Shown one piece after another: positions 34,286 through 46,370 of a stretch of DNA of 64,000 bases (its first letter is position 1; each line of letters begins with the position of its first letter). Position numbers and translations under genes: made by a program. The notes under the pieces are model-generated. The model searched no databases and was not told the origin of the DNA. It saw nothing but the letters and a program-made list of their open reading frames with translations. The stretch covers positions 645,977 through 709,976 of the forward strand of contig QEOQ01000253.1 of NCBI GenBank assembly GCA_010279815.1. The letters run 5' to 3'. Origin of the DNA: Brachionus plicatilis. Taxonomy: Eukaryota; Rotifera; Eurotatoria; Ploima; Brachionidae.

Positions 34286-35072
34286 CATTGCTTTTATCCA
34301 AATCTGGATATTATTCATTTAGCATTAATCATTGCTAATTTAAATCAAAAAATGTACATGATTCGTTAAATTATTTTCTAATTTTAAAATGTATTAAATT
34401 TCAATATTTTATTAGGATTCTATGAAATTTCTATTTGCTTTTTTTCTATATAAAGCAAATAGAAAGTTTCTACTGTTTCTTATAAGGGTCTTAGAGATTT
34501 TATTCTCACACATTAATTATTTTAACTAACTTTTGTATCAAAATTTCAACATTAAGATTTATGAAGCATTTGGTTTGTCAAATTAATTTATTTTTTCATC
34601 ATTTTAATTTTTCATTTAAAAAAAAAAACATACACTTAATAAATTTAAAATTATAAATTGCTCAAAATCGGAATTCAAATGAGTTAAGTCTAAAAAAAAT
34701 AATAAATTAAGCAAAATAACTTATAGCCCCAATTAGAAAATATTTTTAAAAAATTTAAATCATATCTTCTGACTTTGTCTATTTCGATCTGAATTAGCAT
34801 ATCAATAAAAAATTATATTCTGACAAAATTAGAAATAAGAGCCATTAATAATTTGTTCATACCAAAGCTTAGCTCAGTAAAATTATGTTCTTGTGCTAAA
34901 TAAAACTAGTGAAATATTTTAATTTATTAAATGATATACATTCCATAATATATGTTTCACATACGTTAATTGATGAGCTAGCTGTCTTAATCTCAATTTA
35001 AAAAAATATTTTGAATAAAAAAAAATACAAAAAAAAATAATCTAAACAAATAATTTTTTCAAAGAAAAAAAT

Positions 35073-35261
35073 AGAGTCTTTTAAAAGTCCCATATTAAAG
35101 TCCAAAACCGGACTTGTAAATTTTTTTTGAAAGAAAAGTTGGAGCAACATAAATATTTTGCCGTTCTAGGTTGTAAATGTGGCCGCCAAATGTTATTTTA
35201 TCGTTTAAAAAAAAGTCCGGACTAAGACTTGACTTGAGTATTGTGACTATTAAATAACTCT
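35073..35261. mobile_element. AAGTC-rich MITE, copy 3
   Basis: Ends AGAGTCTTTTAAAAGTCCC and GACTATTAAATAACTCT form imperfect terminal inverted repeats. The interior has AAGTCCGGACTAAGACTTGA. It is shorter than copy 1 and has the same organisation. Confidence 0.65.
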
Positions 35262-36544
35262 GGTTAAAAGACAAGATATGTCGAACACCCAACCCATTGT
35301 GTAATTGCTACCAAATAATTTCTTCTCTTTTTTCTGAACTATCAAATATTTAAACATGTCCTACCTCTAGTTTTTTCAACAAATGATTTTAAATTTTCTT
35401 TTGACTTACTAATTTTTTTGTATTTTTATTTTTTTTATTATTTTTTATCTTATCTAACTTTATTTTATTTATTTTATATTCTGAAGGAGCATTAGCTTGG
35501 TACAGATAAAAAAATAATAAGATCAACTAAATTGTTTAGACATCTTTATTTCGCTTTGATTAAAAAAAATGCAATAATTTATGGCTATTTTTTTTTCATC
35601 AAAATTTCTGATTGCATCACTAATATTACTGATATCATAAATTATTTTTCTAAAATTTCCTAACAAATATTATTTATGTTTAATTTTCTAATGCATTTTA
35701 AATAATCAATTTAATTTTCAATTTTCTTAAATTAACAAAAAATGATTGAGACTAAATTTTGATAGCTTTTTTGCATTTACGAACTCAATTTATTTGGTCT
35801 GCCTAGGAAAAAAAACTGAAAAATTTCATACTTATATCGAGTATTTTAGAACCTATGTTTGTAAACATATACTATCAATTGCAGTTAGTCAAAAGCTATT
35901 AGTTGTTCCATAAAAAAAATTTTTGATTCAGTTATGGGCCAAAAGCCGAAACCAGATAGGAAAAAAAAAGGCCAAAGCTTGGAATGCAACACAAAATAAT
36001 TGATTTTATTTACAAATTGATAAAAATCAGAATTCTTGTATTAATCTTTAAAGTTAAATTAAAATTATAATTTCTAAAATGCTGCTAGTTAAAATAAAAT
36101 CATTAAAATTAGTGACAGAATTAGAAATTTTAGTGATTAAAAATTAACACACCATAATTTATGTCGACAAAAAATGTTAAGTTAATTTTGAACTACAAAT
36201 AAAAAATTATGTTTGACACAGATGTGAGACCAGAATCAATTGAATTATGTAGCCAAAAAAGCTAAAAGGCAAGAAAAAGCATGATAAAAAAATAATAATT
36301 TATGTTTATGGCCACAGTTCATCCAATCACGAGTCCAACATTATGTATATTCATTAATTATATAAAGCTTGCAATTTCTCTTTGCTAGGAAATTACAAAA
36401 TTAGATTTTTTACTCTTGGTGAAAAAAAGAAAAAAAAAAATCATTTCTACATAAATCTCTAACAAACAACGCATTTTCTCTCTTACAAAAATCTATCATA
36501 ACCCAACAAAAAAAAAAAAGCAATAGCTACCAACTCTTTAAGAC

Positions 36545-39500
36545 ATGTCCCTATCGGCAAAAAACTCAACACCCACTCCGCCACCGACACAATCGGTAGG
36601 CTCTAGCGCGCCAGGCCCGACTGGTCCGGCATTCGCCTACCCCCCAGTCGGCTCTAGCCCGGCCGCCATCGCCGCCTACCACCAATACTATCAACAGTAC
36701 TACCAGTACATTTACTCCATGTACAATCCGACTCAGGCAGCGGCCATAATGCAGGCATATGGCCAAAACCCTGCAGCCGCCACCCAAGCATACTCTAGTT
36801 ACCCATCTGGCACGCAGACTCCCAAGACACCGTCTCAGTCTGCGCCTCCGCCTCCGCCGCCTCCTCACACAAAGCCGGCCGAGGCCGAGTCAAAAATTAA
36901 GATTAACATTAAATTCTCCTCCTCCGAGGCCAAGTCAGAGTCAAGAAAGTCGCGATTCACTGAATCGATCGCTAACGTTATTAAAGAACAAGAAAGTGGT
37001 AAGCAACAGGCTAAGGAAATTGTGCAGCAGCCGCCGCCTGCTCAGCAAGAGGCTAAGAGCGAGGAGATCAAAAAAGAACAAGGCTCAGACATTGTGTTTG
37101 ACATAAACAAATGGCCGAATGCTCTTAAAAGCTACTGTGCTAGGGTCTATCAGCATTACCAGAATATAAAACAAGTAAGTGAGGACCAGGTGACTAAGTA
37201 TCTGCAGAAAAGGATCACTGACGCGTTCAAAATACGTGCCGACCTGAATATTGTGTGGGACAGTGAGCCTTTGCCCGACGTGGCCGCCATCAGACAAGTA
37301 GCTCCGCTGTCTCAGTATCAAATAGAGCAGCAGAAGAGACAGCAGCAGCTGGTGGCGCAGCAGATCGAGGCCAAGCGAAGACAGATTCAGGCGCAGCAAG
37401 AGCAAAAGTGCAAAATGGGCCTGATGGCCACTATTAAGGAAAATATGAAGAGGAAAAAGTCTAGGTCGAGGTCACGTGAGACCGCTTCTGGCTCGTCAAA
37501 GTCGACCACTAGCGAGTCCGATGAGGACGAAAATTTTATTAGATTTAAAAAAAGTAAGTCGAAAAATTTGAAGAGAAAATCGGACGAGTCGGACGACTCA
37601 GACGAGCCGAGAGGCGGTCTTGTCGAGGATCGACTGGGACCGACGCCCAAAAAAAATGGCAAAAAAATGAGCAAAAAAGAGCGCAGGAAATTTCTAATGG
37701 ACCAGAAGAGAAAAGAACACGAGCTTTGGATCAAAGAGGCCACGCACCGGCCCGTGTTTGGTCTTGGCAGAAAAATTCAATCTGAAAATAATCTTTATTC
37801 GTTGAGCACAGTTAAGAAACAAATGAAAAGCATATTTGAATTGGAGAGGGTACATTTTTAAGTGTGAATTAAGTTTTTTGTTTAAACTTTTTTTCTTGTT
37901 TACAGGAGCAGGACATAGAACATGGTGAAGCATTGCATGCCAAGAACATTTGCATAGGCATGAGTCAACAGCTTGAAAAAGAATATCTTAGATTGACTGG
38001 CGTGAGTTTTTTTTTTTTTTCTAGATAAAAATTTTTCTATTTAAATTAATTTTTTTTTCGAATTTTTTAGCCGCCCGACCCATCAAATGTGAGGCCTCTT
38101 CGAGTACTCAAACATTCTTTGGATTATGTTTTGACCAAGTATCAAAAGACTAATGACTATCGCTACATATGCGATCAAATGAAGGCCATTCGCCAAGACT
38201 TGACTGTAACATTACAAATAATTTTTCTTTGCATCTTTCTCACAATTTATAAAAAAATACTTCAACAATACTTAAAGATACTATTTATTAATTATGTTAA
38301 AATTTATGCCTAAATGCGATTTAGGTTGGATAAATTAAAAAAAAACAATGCTAATTTTGGAACATAAAATACGCAAAAAATTAATATTTGTTCAATTTTT
38401 TAAAAATCTCTCCGCAAAGTCTAATTTTAGTCTTTGCAATAACTCTGCAGTTTTCTTTAGTGCTTTGCAGATTTGCAGAGTAGTTGCAGAGACTAAAATT
38501 TGGTAAGGTTAGATTTTTGTTTATTTTTTGAACCAAAATTTGCCTACAAAAACTCTAAAGGTTATGTGGGTATTGTGAAATTCAAAAACAAATTGAACAA
38601 AAATTCTTCATTTTTAAATAAATTAAGATTAAGTTAATATTAAGTTAATACTAAATATTAGAAAAAATACTGCAATATAGTGGAACATACTTTGTTGCAC
38701 CTTTTTTACCTATAATAATTTTTCTCATGTAAGAAATGACAAAAAAAACGAATCAATAAGATTTAAATAGATTATTGATTTGATTCCTTAAAAAATAAAG
38801 AAAATAAAAATTTTATTTTAGGTAAAAAAAAATGCAATAAAGTATGTTGCACTATATTGAAGTATTTTTTCTAATATTTTTTTATTAACTTTAATTTTGG
38901 TTTATTAAAAAATGAAGAATTTTTGTTCAATTTGTTTTTGAAATTCACAAAATCGTTATGTAAAATTCAGAACAAAATGATTAAAAAATTGAAAAATATT
39001 TTTCTATATTTTTAAAAATAAGTATCGTGACTACGACACTAGCCATTTAAGTCTGCAAAATTCTGCAAATTAAGCAGAAATTAGATTTCAATGTATTCAA
39101 GCGCAGCGCATTTTGCAGATCATTATTAGACTTTGACAGTCGATGCAACTTTGAATGTTGCAATATGCGAAATTTACGAAACTAATTTTAAACTTATATC
39201 AAAAAAGTTTTTCAATTTTTTATCATTTTGTTCTGTTATTTGTACTGAACTTCAGAGAACCTTTCTTACGAGAACGAATCTTTTATTAAAATGATTTAAT
39301 CAAATTATTTTAATTACTTTCAAACTATTAGTTTCTAAATTTTCCCAAATTTAAATTTTTGATGATTATCTATTATTTATTTGTATAGTCTCGATTATAG
39401 TTCAATTAAATTCAGATAGTTGTTTTCAAAGATGAAACATTTTAAGAAAAAAATAGCCTGTTATAATTTAAAATAATAAGAAACTTATAAAGTAATTAAT

Positions 39501-40928
39501 TTTCTACAAATTTAAGTAGTTTAAATTAATAGAAAAGTAACATTCGGCCAAATCTAAATAATCTTCAGTTTTAATTGTAAAATTTTTATTTCTGAAAAAT
39601 TGCACAAAAAATATGAAAAAGTAGAAATGTAAAATTTTTCCCAGTATTCATCTTGAAATTTGACATATTCAAGTTTTATTATTATTATTAAAATTTTCAA
39701 ATCCCATGGAAAAAAAAAATTTAAATTCATAATTCATAATATAGTTTTGAATCTATTATGATGAAAAATAGATGAAAAATTTTTTCCAATTTTAATTTTA
39801 AAAAATACATGATTCATTTTTTGTAGTACTTTTCCTAGAATTCAAAATGAAGCCTTACTTTGTGGGAACGATGTGCTTAAAAAATCAGAGTTGTCTTTTT
39901 TCTAATATTTAATTGTTAAAGGTACAACAAATTCGAAATGAATTTACGATCCATGTGTACGAGACACATGCTCGAATCGCGATCAAAAATGTAATAAAAT
40001 TAGATAAAATTTTTTTTCTCATTTTTAATCCATTCATTTTGTAGAAAGACCGTGATGAGTTTAACCAGTGTCAAAATCAACTTAAAAGTTTGTATAATCT
40101 TGTTTCGTCTAAAAATATTTCCCTTGAATCATATACGGACAACAGTGCTGAATTTATTGGTTATCGTCTTTTGTACAACATGCTTACTAAGAGCTATAAA
40201 GGTAAGTTCAACTTCTCAACTGAAATAAATTTTATTAAAATAATTTTTTTAGACATTGACCAAGTTATTAAGGAAATAAAACAAAAGTACTCTTTTGATG
40301 CTAAACTAAAACACTTACTTGAACTTAAACAAGCGTGGCTTTTAAATAATTACGTTAAATTTTTTAAATTATATAAAAAATCAAATTTTATGTGCAAATG
40401 CTTGATTGAACAATTTATTGACCGAGAGCGAAAGCAAGCACTAAAAGTCATCATTAAATCGTGAGTCCACAGTTAAAATTTTTTATTTCTTTTTCTTTGA
40501 TCCACTCTTTTTCCCAATTTTCTGGCTAAAATCCATTGGCACTTGAATCTAATTTTTTAACTTTCAAAAAATGGATCTTGGCATTTATTTCTCTTTTATT
40601 TTTTTTTTTTGCTGGTATTTTTTTTGTATACAAAAAAAGTAAGTATCATTGACAGACTTGCTAGTGTTCACACTTTTTTTAGTAGGAGAAATTTAAATAA
40701 ATTAAAAAATTAATTTGTTAAATGTTTAAAAAATTTAGCTACCGTCCAACAATAAAATTACAAGTAGTTAGCAACATGCTCGCCTACGAGTCATTGGAAG
40801 CGTGTAAAAAAGACCTAATAGAGTACAAAATAAATTTAATCGAAGATAATTCAAGCTCTCCTAATAGTTTGGGCAATGAGACTGATATCTATATCGACTG
40901 TAAATTATGTAATTTATCAAGCTTTTAG
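36545..40928 (+). CDS. LENG8: LENG8-like protein (SAC3/GANP family)
   Basis: Nuclear RNA-processing/export factor of the SAC3/THP3 type. Seven exons with matching phases: 36545-37849, 37906-38001, 38071-38205, 39922-39990, 40045-40201, 40253-40460 and 40739-40928, totalling 2160 nt and 719 aa. The N-terminal 110 residues are Pro/Ala/Tyr/Gln-rich (HQYYQQYYQYIY); residues 110-170 are basic and proline-rich; NKWPNALKSYCARVYQ to IVWDSEPLP matches the first LENG8 block; a KKS/RSRSR basic region and KKNGKKMSKKERRKF follow. The SAC3 domain is clear across the last five exons: VRPLRVLKHSL, ICDQMKAIRQDLT, VYETHARIA, EFNQCQNQLKSLY, DRERKQALK and the closing YIDCKLCNL. Exon 1 is much richer in G+C than its surroundings. 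A 1.7-kb intron holds a foldback element; the other introns are short. Confidence 0.94.
38572..38950. mobile_element. Foldback element in LENG8 intron 3
   Basis: Arms of about 130 bp: 38572-38705 (ATTGTGAAATTCAAAAACAA onward) is inverted at 38815-38950. Shared words include AAAATTCTTCATTTTT, and TACTTTGTTGCAC at the inner end. One further arm-length copy lies at 63467-63595. It has no ORF and is likely a MITE. Confidence 0.75.
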
Positions 40929-42023
40929 CCAGTTACCAATTACCCTAATTCACTTGACGAATTTACGATACTTTTTTTTTAAAAAATTTGAAATCCACGC
41001 ATTCAGAAAGGCTTTACTTGAAAGTTTACTTAGCTTCAAACTCAAATGTTTTTAAATTTCCATCAGCAAGCGATTGAATTGTTGGCAATTAGGCCTCGGT
41101 TTGTTTCTAAATTAGGAAGTGAATTGGTGTGCGTAAATTGCAACGGGTGAGGTACGCAAATCGGTCAATGTTGCTTCGGGAAAAGACGTTTGCATAAGTT
41201 TTAGCGCTCTGAAAGTTTTAAATTAAAGTAGCATCATTAATTAGCTCAGGAAGTGGATTTAATTCAGCACAGGGGTCCGATGTGATTCTTATTTTTTTCT
41301 TTTTTATTTTAAATCTAAATTCAATGCTGCTTTCAACTTGACAACTGCTCCACGATGCGTCCGCTGCTGTGCCGGATAGTCCAATCGGAATATTTTGAGT
41401 GACGACTTAAAGGTAAAGCTAGAATTAAGTTATCTCCATTTCATGTGTAGATAGTTTGATTTAGTGGGAATTTTTGTAAATTATAGTATTATTTTTTGGA
41501 ATATAAAATATTTTTTTTGTTTTTGATCAGTCTTTTTTCGTTCAATTTTATAAAGTTATTTTATCTTTTGAAGAAAATCAATAAAAATTGAAAAATTTAC
41601 ATTTTTTATTTTATGAAAATTTAACAAATGATCAATCGTCTCTACAAAAAAAATTAATGAATAATAAAAAATTATTAAAATTATTTAAAAAATTTTGTCA
41701 TTACAACTTGAAATCAGACTAAACTTACTTCATTTCTTTAAAATAAAAACTTTTGGAACAAGTACACAATATTATATTTATTGTTTAAATTTTTTTACCA
41801 TTTAATTAATCTTGATAATTCAATTATGACCATGGACCACAAAAAATTTAAGTAAAAAAAAACAAATGAAATAGACTCATTAAAACCTCATTAATTATAA
41901 ACTTTCAAATCCACTTAATAAAATTACTCATATCTTTATTATTGCTATGTTTAAGAGAATTTAAGAATAAAACTTTGATTAATATAAAAAAAAATACATT
42001 GCCAGAATTGGCGCAAAATGAAA

Positions 42024-42058
<35 letters not shown>

Positions 42059-42229
42059 AAAAAAATAATTAATTTAAGGTGAGCTTTGAAGTTTATTTTT
42101 ATTAAATGATCAGAAAATTAAATAAAAACTAACATGATAATTCAAAATAAAAATTTTATATCTTATGATAGCTTTCGGCATCCAGTCATTTGAGAAGATT
42201 TTATATAATTTTCTGTGACTTCTTGGTGA
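40929..42229. other. Non-coding stretch with a GC-richer block at 41060-41420
   Basis: No ORF of note. Positions 41060-41420 have ordinary base composition and local dyads (for example GCAAC...GTTGC around 41140-41175) but no recognised RNA family. Downstream is an A/T-rich region ending in a retroposon tail with about ten AAAT units (41998-42058). Confidence 0.45.
41994..42062 (+). repeat. LINE/SINE 3' tail with (AAAT)n
   Basis: ACATTGCCAGAATTGGCGC is followed by about ten AAAT units. The same ending (ACATGGCCAGAATTGGCG plus AAAT units) occurs at 43786-43828, marking two insertions of one retroposon family. Confidence 0.65.
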
Positions 42230-42234
42230 TGCCC

Positions 42235-42604
42235 TAGTTCTTTATGTTGTCGTGATTGGGCTCGTCTTTGGTCTTGAAATGACTAATAAGATATGGAGGT
42301 CTTCCTTAAAAGAAACCAAACTTGTGCTGACACTAGAAGCACCAACGAGTCAAAATGACTCTTTTTCGATTATTTACCGCTAAAATCCGAGTCAATTTTT
42401 GCTATTTGAGCATGATATTTTTTTTCAGCATAAAAATAAGAATAACTTTCTAAATTAACTAAATTCAAATAAAAAAATTTTTTTTCAAATTCGTTTATGT
42501 GGTAATAAAAAGTGACAAATTTTTGTTCAAAAATGTAAAAAAGCAGTGTGTGGATTTTGTACAAAAGAAATAGAGAGTTTTTTTAAAAAAGTGTGATTGA
42601 CCAT
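42235..42604 (-). CDS. Possible small three-exon gene, uncertain
   Basis: A tentative model. A start at 42604 leads into a short N terminus (MVNHTFLKKLSISF). After a small intron, a segment containing AEKKYHAQIAKIDSDFSG follows, ending at a GTAAAT donor. A third segment after an AG site reads RPPYLISHFKTKDEPNHDNIKN and stops. The exon junctions were chosen by eye and I recognise no family. It could equally be chance open frames next to a transposon. Confidence 0.22.
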
Positions 42605-42651
42605 GGATATTTTACAAGGCCTAAGAAAAGACAAAAAATTAATAATTTACT

Positions 42652-43320
42652 ACAGTCGATCCTCCGTATAACGAACCCCACATAACGAAATCCTCTTTCT
42701 TACAAATAAGAATCCAGGAACCAATTTTTTATAAAGGAAAAAGATTGCTAATTTTCTTTGAATTTTCTTTGAAAATGTATATCTCTTGAAGTCAGGATAG
42801 AAATTATAAAAAAGCATACTGAGAAAAAAATTACCACTTCAAAGCTGGCCAAAGAATACAACGTTAATAGATAGCAACTTGGCTGCGCGCGGAATGCTCT
42901 CAGAGGCAGAAATCGTCGATTCAATAGCAACAAACAATCCAGTAGAGCAAGACAGTGATGCAGAAATTGAAGAGCAACAAGATGCAAATAAACAAGTGAT
43001 TAACTCAAAAGAAGCAATCGATAGAATAAATGAACTGAAACAATTTTTTTTAACCAATAAAGATAATTCTAATGTAATATTTAATATTGTAAATTTTATA
43101 ATTGAAAGTAGCTTTACCAAACAACCATCTATTACCGATTTTTTTCAAAAAAATTAACTTTATGTTTTTTTTTCGCATTTTTATTTTAGTTTTTTTAATC
43201 AAAAATATTTGGTTTAAAATTTTTTTGGTCCCTATCATTTTATACTGGAATTTCGATATAACGAATACCGCGAACATTAAAAAATCGCGTATAATATTTT
43301 TAAATAACAATAATATGTAA
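42652..43320 (+). mobile_element. pogo/Tigger-like DNA transposon remnant
   Basis: The left end CAGTCGATCCTCCGTATAAC follows a TA, as in Tc1/mariner/pogo elements. The open frame 42879-43157 (92 aa) ends SITDFFQKN and has an acidic region and helices like the C-terminal tail of Tigger/pogo transposases. The DDE core and DNA-binding domains are missing. TTTCGATATAACGAATACC near 43252 looks like subterminal sequence; the right end is not found. It is a deletion derivative. Confidence 0.65.
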
Positions 43321-45140
43321 TTAAAGCACTAAAATACTGAATTAGGAACTAAATAAAAGCATTTTATTTTTTTTTGTAGTTAATGTCAATTACATTTGAA
43401 TTGATCACTATTTTAATTTATTGATACATATTTGATTGAAATAAAATTCTTATAAATCAAAAAAACAAAAATTTTTAAAAAACTAAAAATTTTATTTTAT
43501 TTTTATCATTTTTTTGCAATAATTGGGTTTAAACGAAGGCGTTAGCCATTCGGACGAACCTGGGGATCACCCCCTAATTATATTTAAAAAAAAAATAAAA
43601 AAAAAAAAACAAAAATTAATTATTAATTAATCTCATAATGTTCTATAAAAATTGAAACTTTAAAATTTATCTTTCTTGTTTTGTTTATCAAATTATAAAA
43701 AAAATGAAGAATTTCGCTTGTGCGAAAACAAAGTAACAAAAGATTTTATACATTTAAATTTATAATTTTTTTAAAATTTAAATTACATGGCCAGAATTGG
43801 CGTTAATTGAATAAATAAATAAATATATTTTTCTAAAAAAAGTAATAAATAAATATTTTTGTTCTAAATTTAGTATATTAGTTTTTTTTTTGCAAAAAAT
43901 AAACACAGGTAATAATTATAAGCCTTATAGTATTAAACGATTAAAATAGACAGTTTCTTTCATCATCAATTCAATTCTTGGCTTTTTTTTATCTACTAGT
44001 GTTTCTTTTAAAATAGTTGTGTTATTTTGCATTTTCAACATAGCTTGCAATAATATGGGAGCTATGGGTAACCTGCCAAAACGTCTAAATTATTCCACAC
44101 ATTTAGATTTGTTTTATTATTATTTATTTTATTGTTCATTTATAATAGTTTAGAAAAATTTAAAATTTAAAATTTGAAACACTTAAATTAGCATACTCGA
44201 TAGTCTTAGAAAAAGTAAAAAACAAAAAAATTGAGACTTTTTGATATAAAATCATTAACTTCTTTTTAAAATTTCGAAAATAAATCTTTGAACTTTAATA
44301 ACTTTTGCATTACTATATTGGGATTTAATGTAATTTTTTTACGGGTTTTCAGAATTTCTGGTCATAATATATGGTTATTTTGAGAAAGCATGGTCTAACC
44401 GAACCTCGAAATGCTAAAATTGGGTATTTTGAGTTTTTCACTTGAATGAGCTTTCAAGCATAAAAAGTCAAATCTAATAAACTCGACTTGTGAGTTATAT
44501 TCTCAAGACCTTAAGCTAGCTATCGAGGGGTCTGCGATATAATAAAGTTATTCTGATCCTGAGATATTGTGCTTCAAGTAATTTTAGAAGTGTCTAACTC
44601 TGCCTGTTATTTTCCAATGGAACGGAATTCTCCAAAATTATCCAACTAGGTGATCTGATGTATTTTTAGGTCTATTTTAATGCTGTGATATCTGTTTGGT
44701 TATATTCCTTCAAAAAAATATTCGATTTTAAAATTGTTAAAATCAATTTACTTTTTGGAATAAAGAGCCAAAAATTCTCTAAATTTTAAAAATATTCCAA
44801 ACTTATCTAAAAAATTTCACATTGTAGAACAGTCGTTAATCACTGTTTTTCCAAATCCATATAAACAATAGATTGATTCTTTAAAAATCATAAATAAACC
44901 TCGAATCTTAATCAACTTTAAATATAATAGAATTTTTAATTAAATCAACACCTGACCATGCTTTAGATTTGAAATTAACAACGCTTTTTAAACCGAATCA
45001 AAAAAAGTTTTTGAGATTAATTCAAATAAAAATAAATAAAAAGGTGTTTATTTTTAAAATAAATAATTAAATTTATAAAAGAAAAACTCAGTTTTTTAAT
45101 CAAACAACATTTTTTAAAAATAAAATTAAGCCTAGCATAA
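43321..45140. other. Gene-free region with retroposon ends
   Basis: It contains a GC-richer tail (43527-43575, with GGCGTTAGCCATTCGGACGA, then poly(A)) and a second AAAT tail at 43786-43828. The rest is A/T-rich with no supported gene. Confidence 0.5.
43786..43860 (+). repeat. LINE/SINE 3' tail with (AAAT)n, second copy
   Basis: CATGGCCAGAATTGGCGTT is followed by AAAT units. It matches the tail at 41994. Confidence 0.6.
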
Positions 45141-45946
45141 ATGCCTCATCTGATAGACAGAGAGACTGGTTTGTGCTCAGTATGCCAAAGATTACAAATT
45201 GCTGCAATCAAAGAAGGAAAAAAGTTCAAACGCCAAACATATGATGTAAGAAAACTAGCTATTGATAATCTAACCAGCAAAAGTGATCCAAATTATAAAG
45301 CCATAATTGACCGACACTATGTAAAATACAAAGATTCATTTGATGAATATAAATCGGCTCATAGAAAGTCTAGCATCGAGTATGGTTTAAGGCCTACATT
45401 TACCAAAAAAATCTCTTTTGATAACAGTTTGGCATATGACGAGCTTTCAGATGATGATGATGACTCCGATTTTGATTTAAGATCAAGACAAGCATCTAGA
45501 TTAAGAAATAAACACGACTATCGAGAAGTTTTAAGAAAGGTTTTTGTATATCAAATGTTTAATTTTTTATTTAAATTGATAAACTTAGGTAAATTTAGCC
45601 CAAGCATCAAGACTAAATGATAGATCAGGCAACAATTCAAGTCCTTTTGCAACAAATCGAAAATCGAATAATAGTCGAGCAAGCATGAAGAACAACTCAA
45701 GATTGAGTGATGCAAATGATCATGGTGATTATTTAACTTTGATACCAAGTCCAAATAAATATAGCTGTAAATAAATTTTTTAGATTTTGATTCATTTTTT
45801 AACCATTTTTGATTTTAGATAGAAAAAAGTTTAATCAAGAATCACCTCAAAACAACGGTGAAAAAAAAATTTACTATTCGAGCTATTTTTTTGAAGAAAG
45901 TCCTGGAGTCTATGAACCACTTCCTTCTATTTATAAGGATCACTGA
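45141..45946 (+). CDS. Three-exon orphan protein, 234 aa
   Basis: Exons 45141-45539, 45589-45766 and 45819-45946 join in phase (705 nt), with AATAAA at 46006-46011, 60 bp after the stop. The protein begins MPHLIDRETGLCSVCQRL, where a CxxC pair suggests a possible metal site, continues with a basic, tyrosine-rich helical part, a run of aspartates (DELSDDDDDSDFD, near residue 105), a serine/asparagine-rich middle and a C terminus with YYSSYFFEESPGVYEPLP. No membrane segment or known domain is seen. The gene structure and poly(A) site support a real gene; the function is unknown. Confidence 0.7.
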
Positions 45947-46370
45947 TGATCATTTAAAAAAGATCAATTTTGAAAAGATTTTTTAAATTTTTTGATTATT
46001 TAATGAATAAAGGTCTTTAAAAATTAGAGAGGAAGTTATTAATACATTTGATAAAATTTAGTTTGCATGAGAACCTTGATAACGATCATGGGAATTGAAT
46101 CATATTTTTTCATGCTATTGAAATAAACACATCAGCTAATACTTAAAAACCAGAAACACTCACAAATCCGTTTCCCTTTTATTTCAAATTATTTTGAGAT
46201 AGGAATCATTTTTTTAGAAAAATTTCAATTTGAAAATTGGTTTCAACAATTATTTTAAAAAATTTAAAAAATAAATTAAAGGAAATCCTTAAAGTCCGCT
46301 TAATTATTGACGATAATTATAACAATGGAAATATAAAATGACTCATGATCAATATTTTTTTTAGTGCAAA

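Larger units (their letters stand above)
32262..36544. other. Gene-free repeat-rich DNA
   Basis: No supported coding region. It includes a GGGCTGAAAAG retroposon tail followed by an (ATT)n microsatellite (about 33086-33222), two AAGTC-family elements (33879-34285 and 35073-35261) and long A/T-rich stretches leading to the LENG8 promoter area. Confidence 0.55.

Noticed and set aside
36566..37743. Several arginine- or leucine-rich ORFs over LENG8 exon 1
   Set aside because: They are shadows of the GC-rich coding exon in other frames.
43050..43320. ORFs on both strands at the right side of the pogo remnant
   Set aside because: Low-complexity lysine/isoleucine/phenylalanine sequence; the transposase tail frame explains the coding signal.
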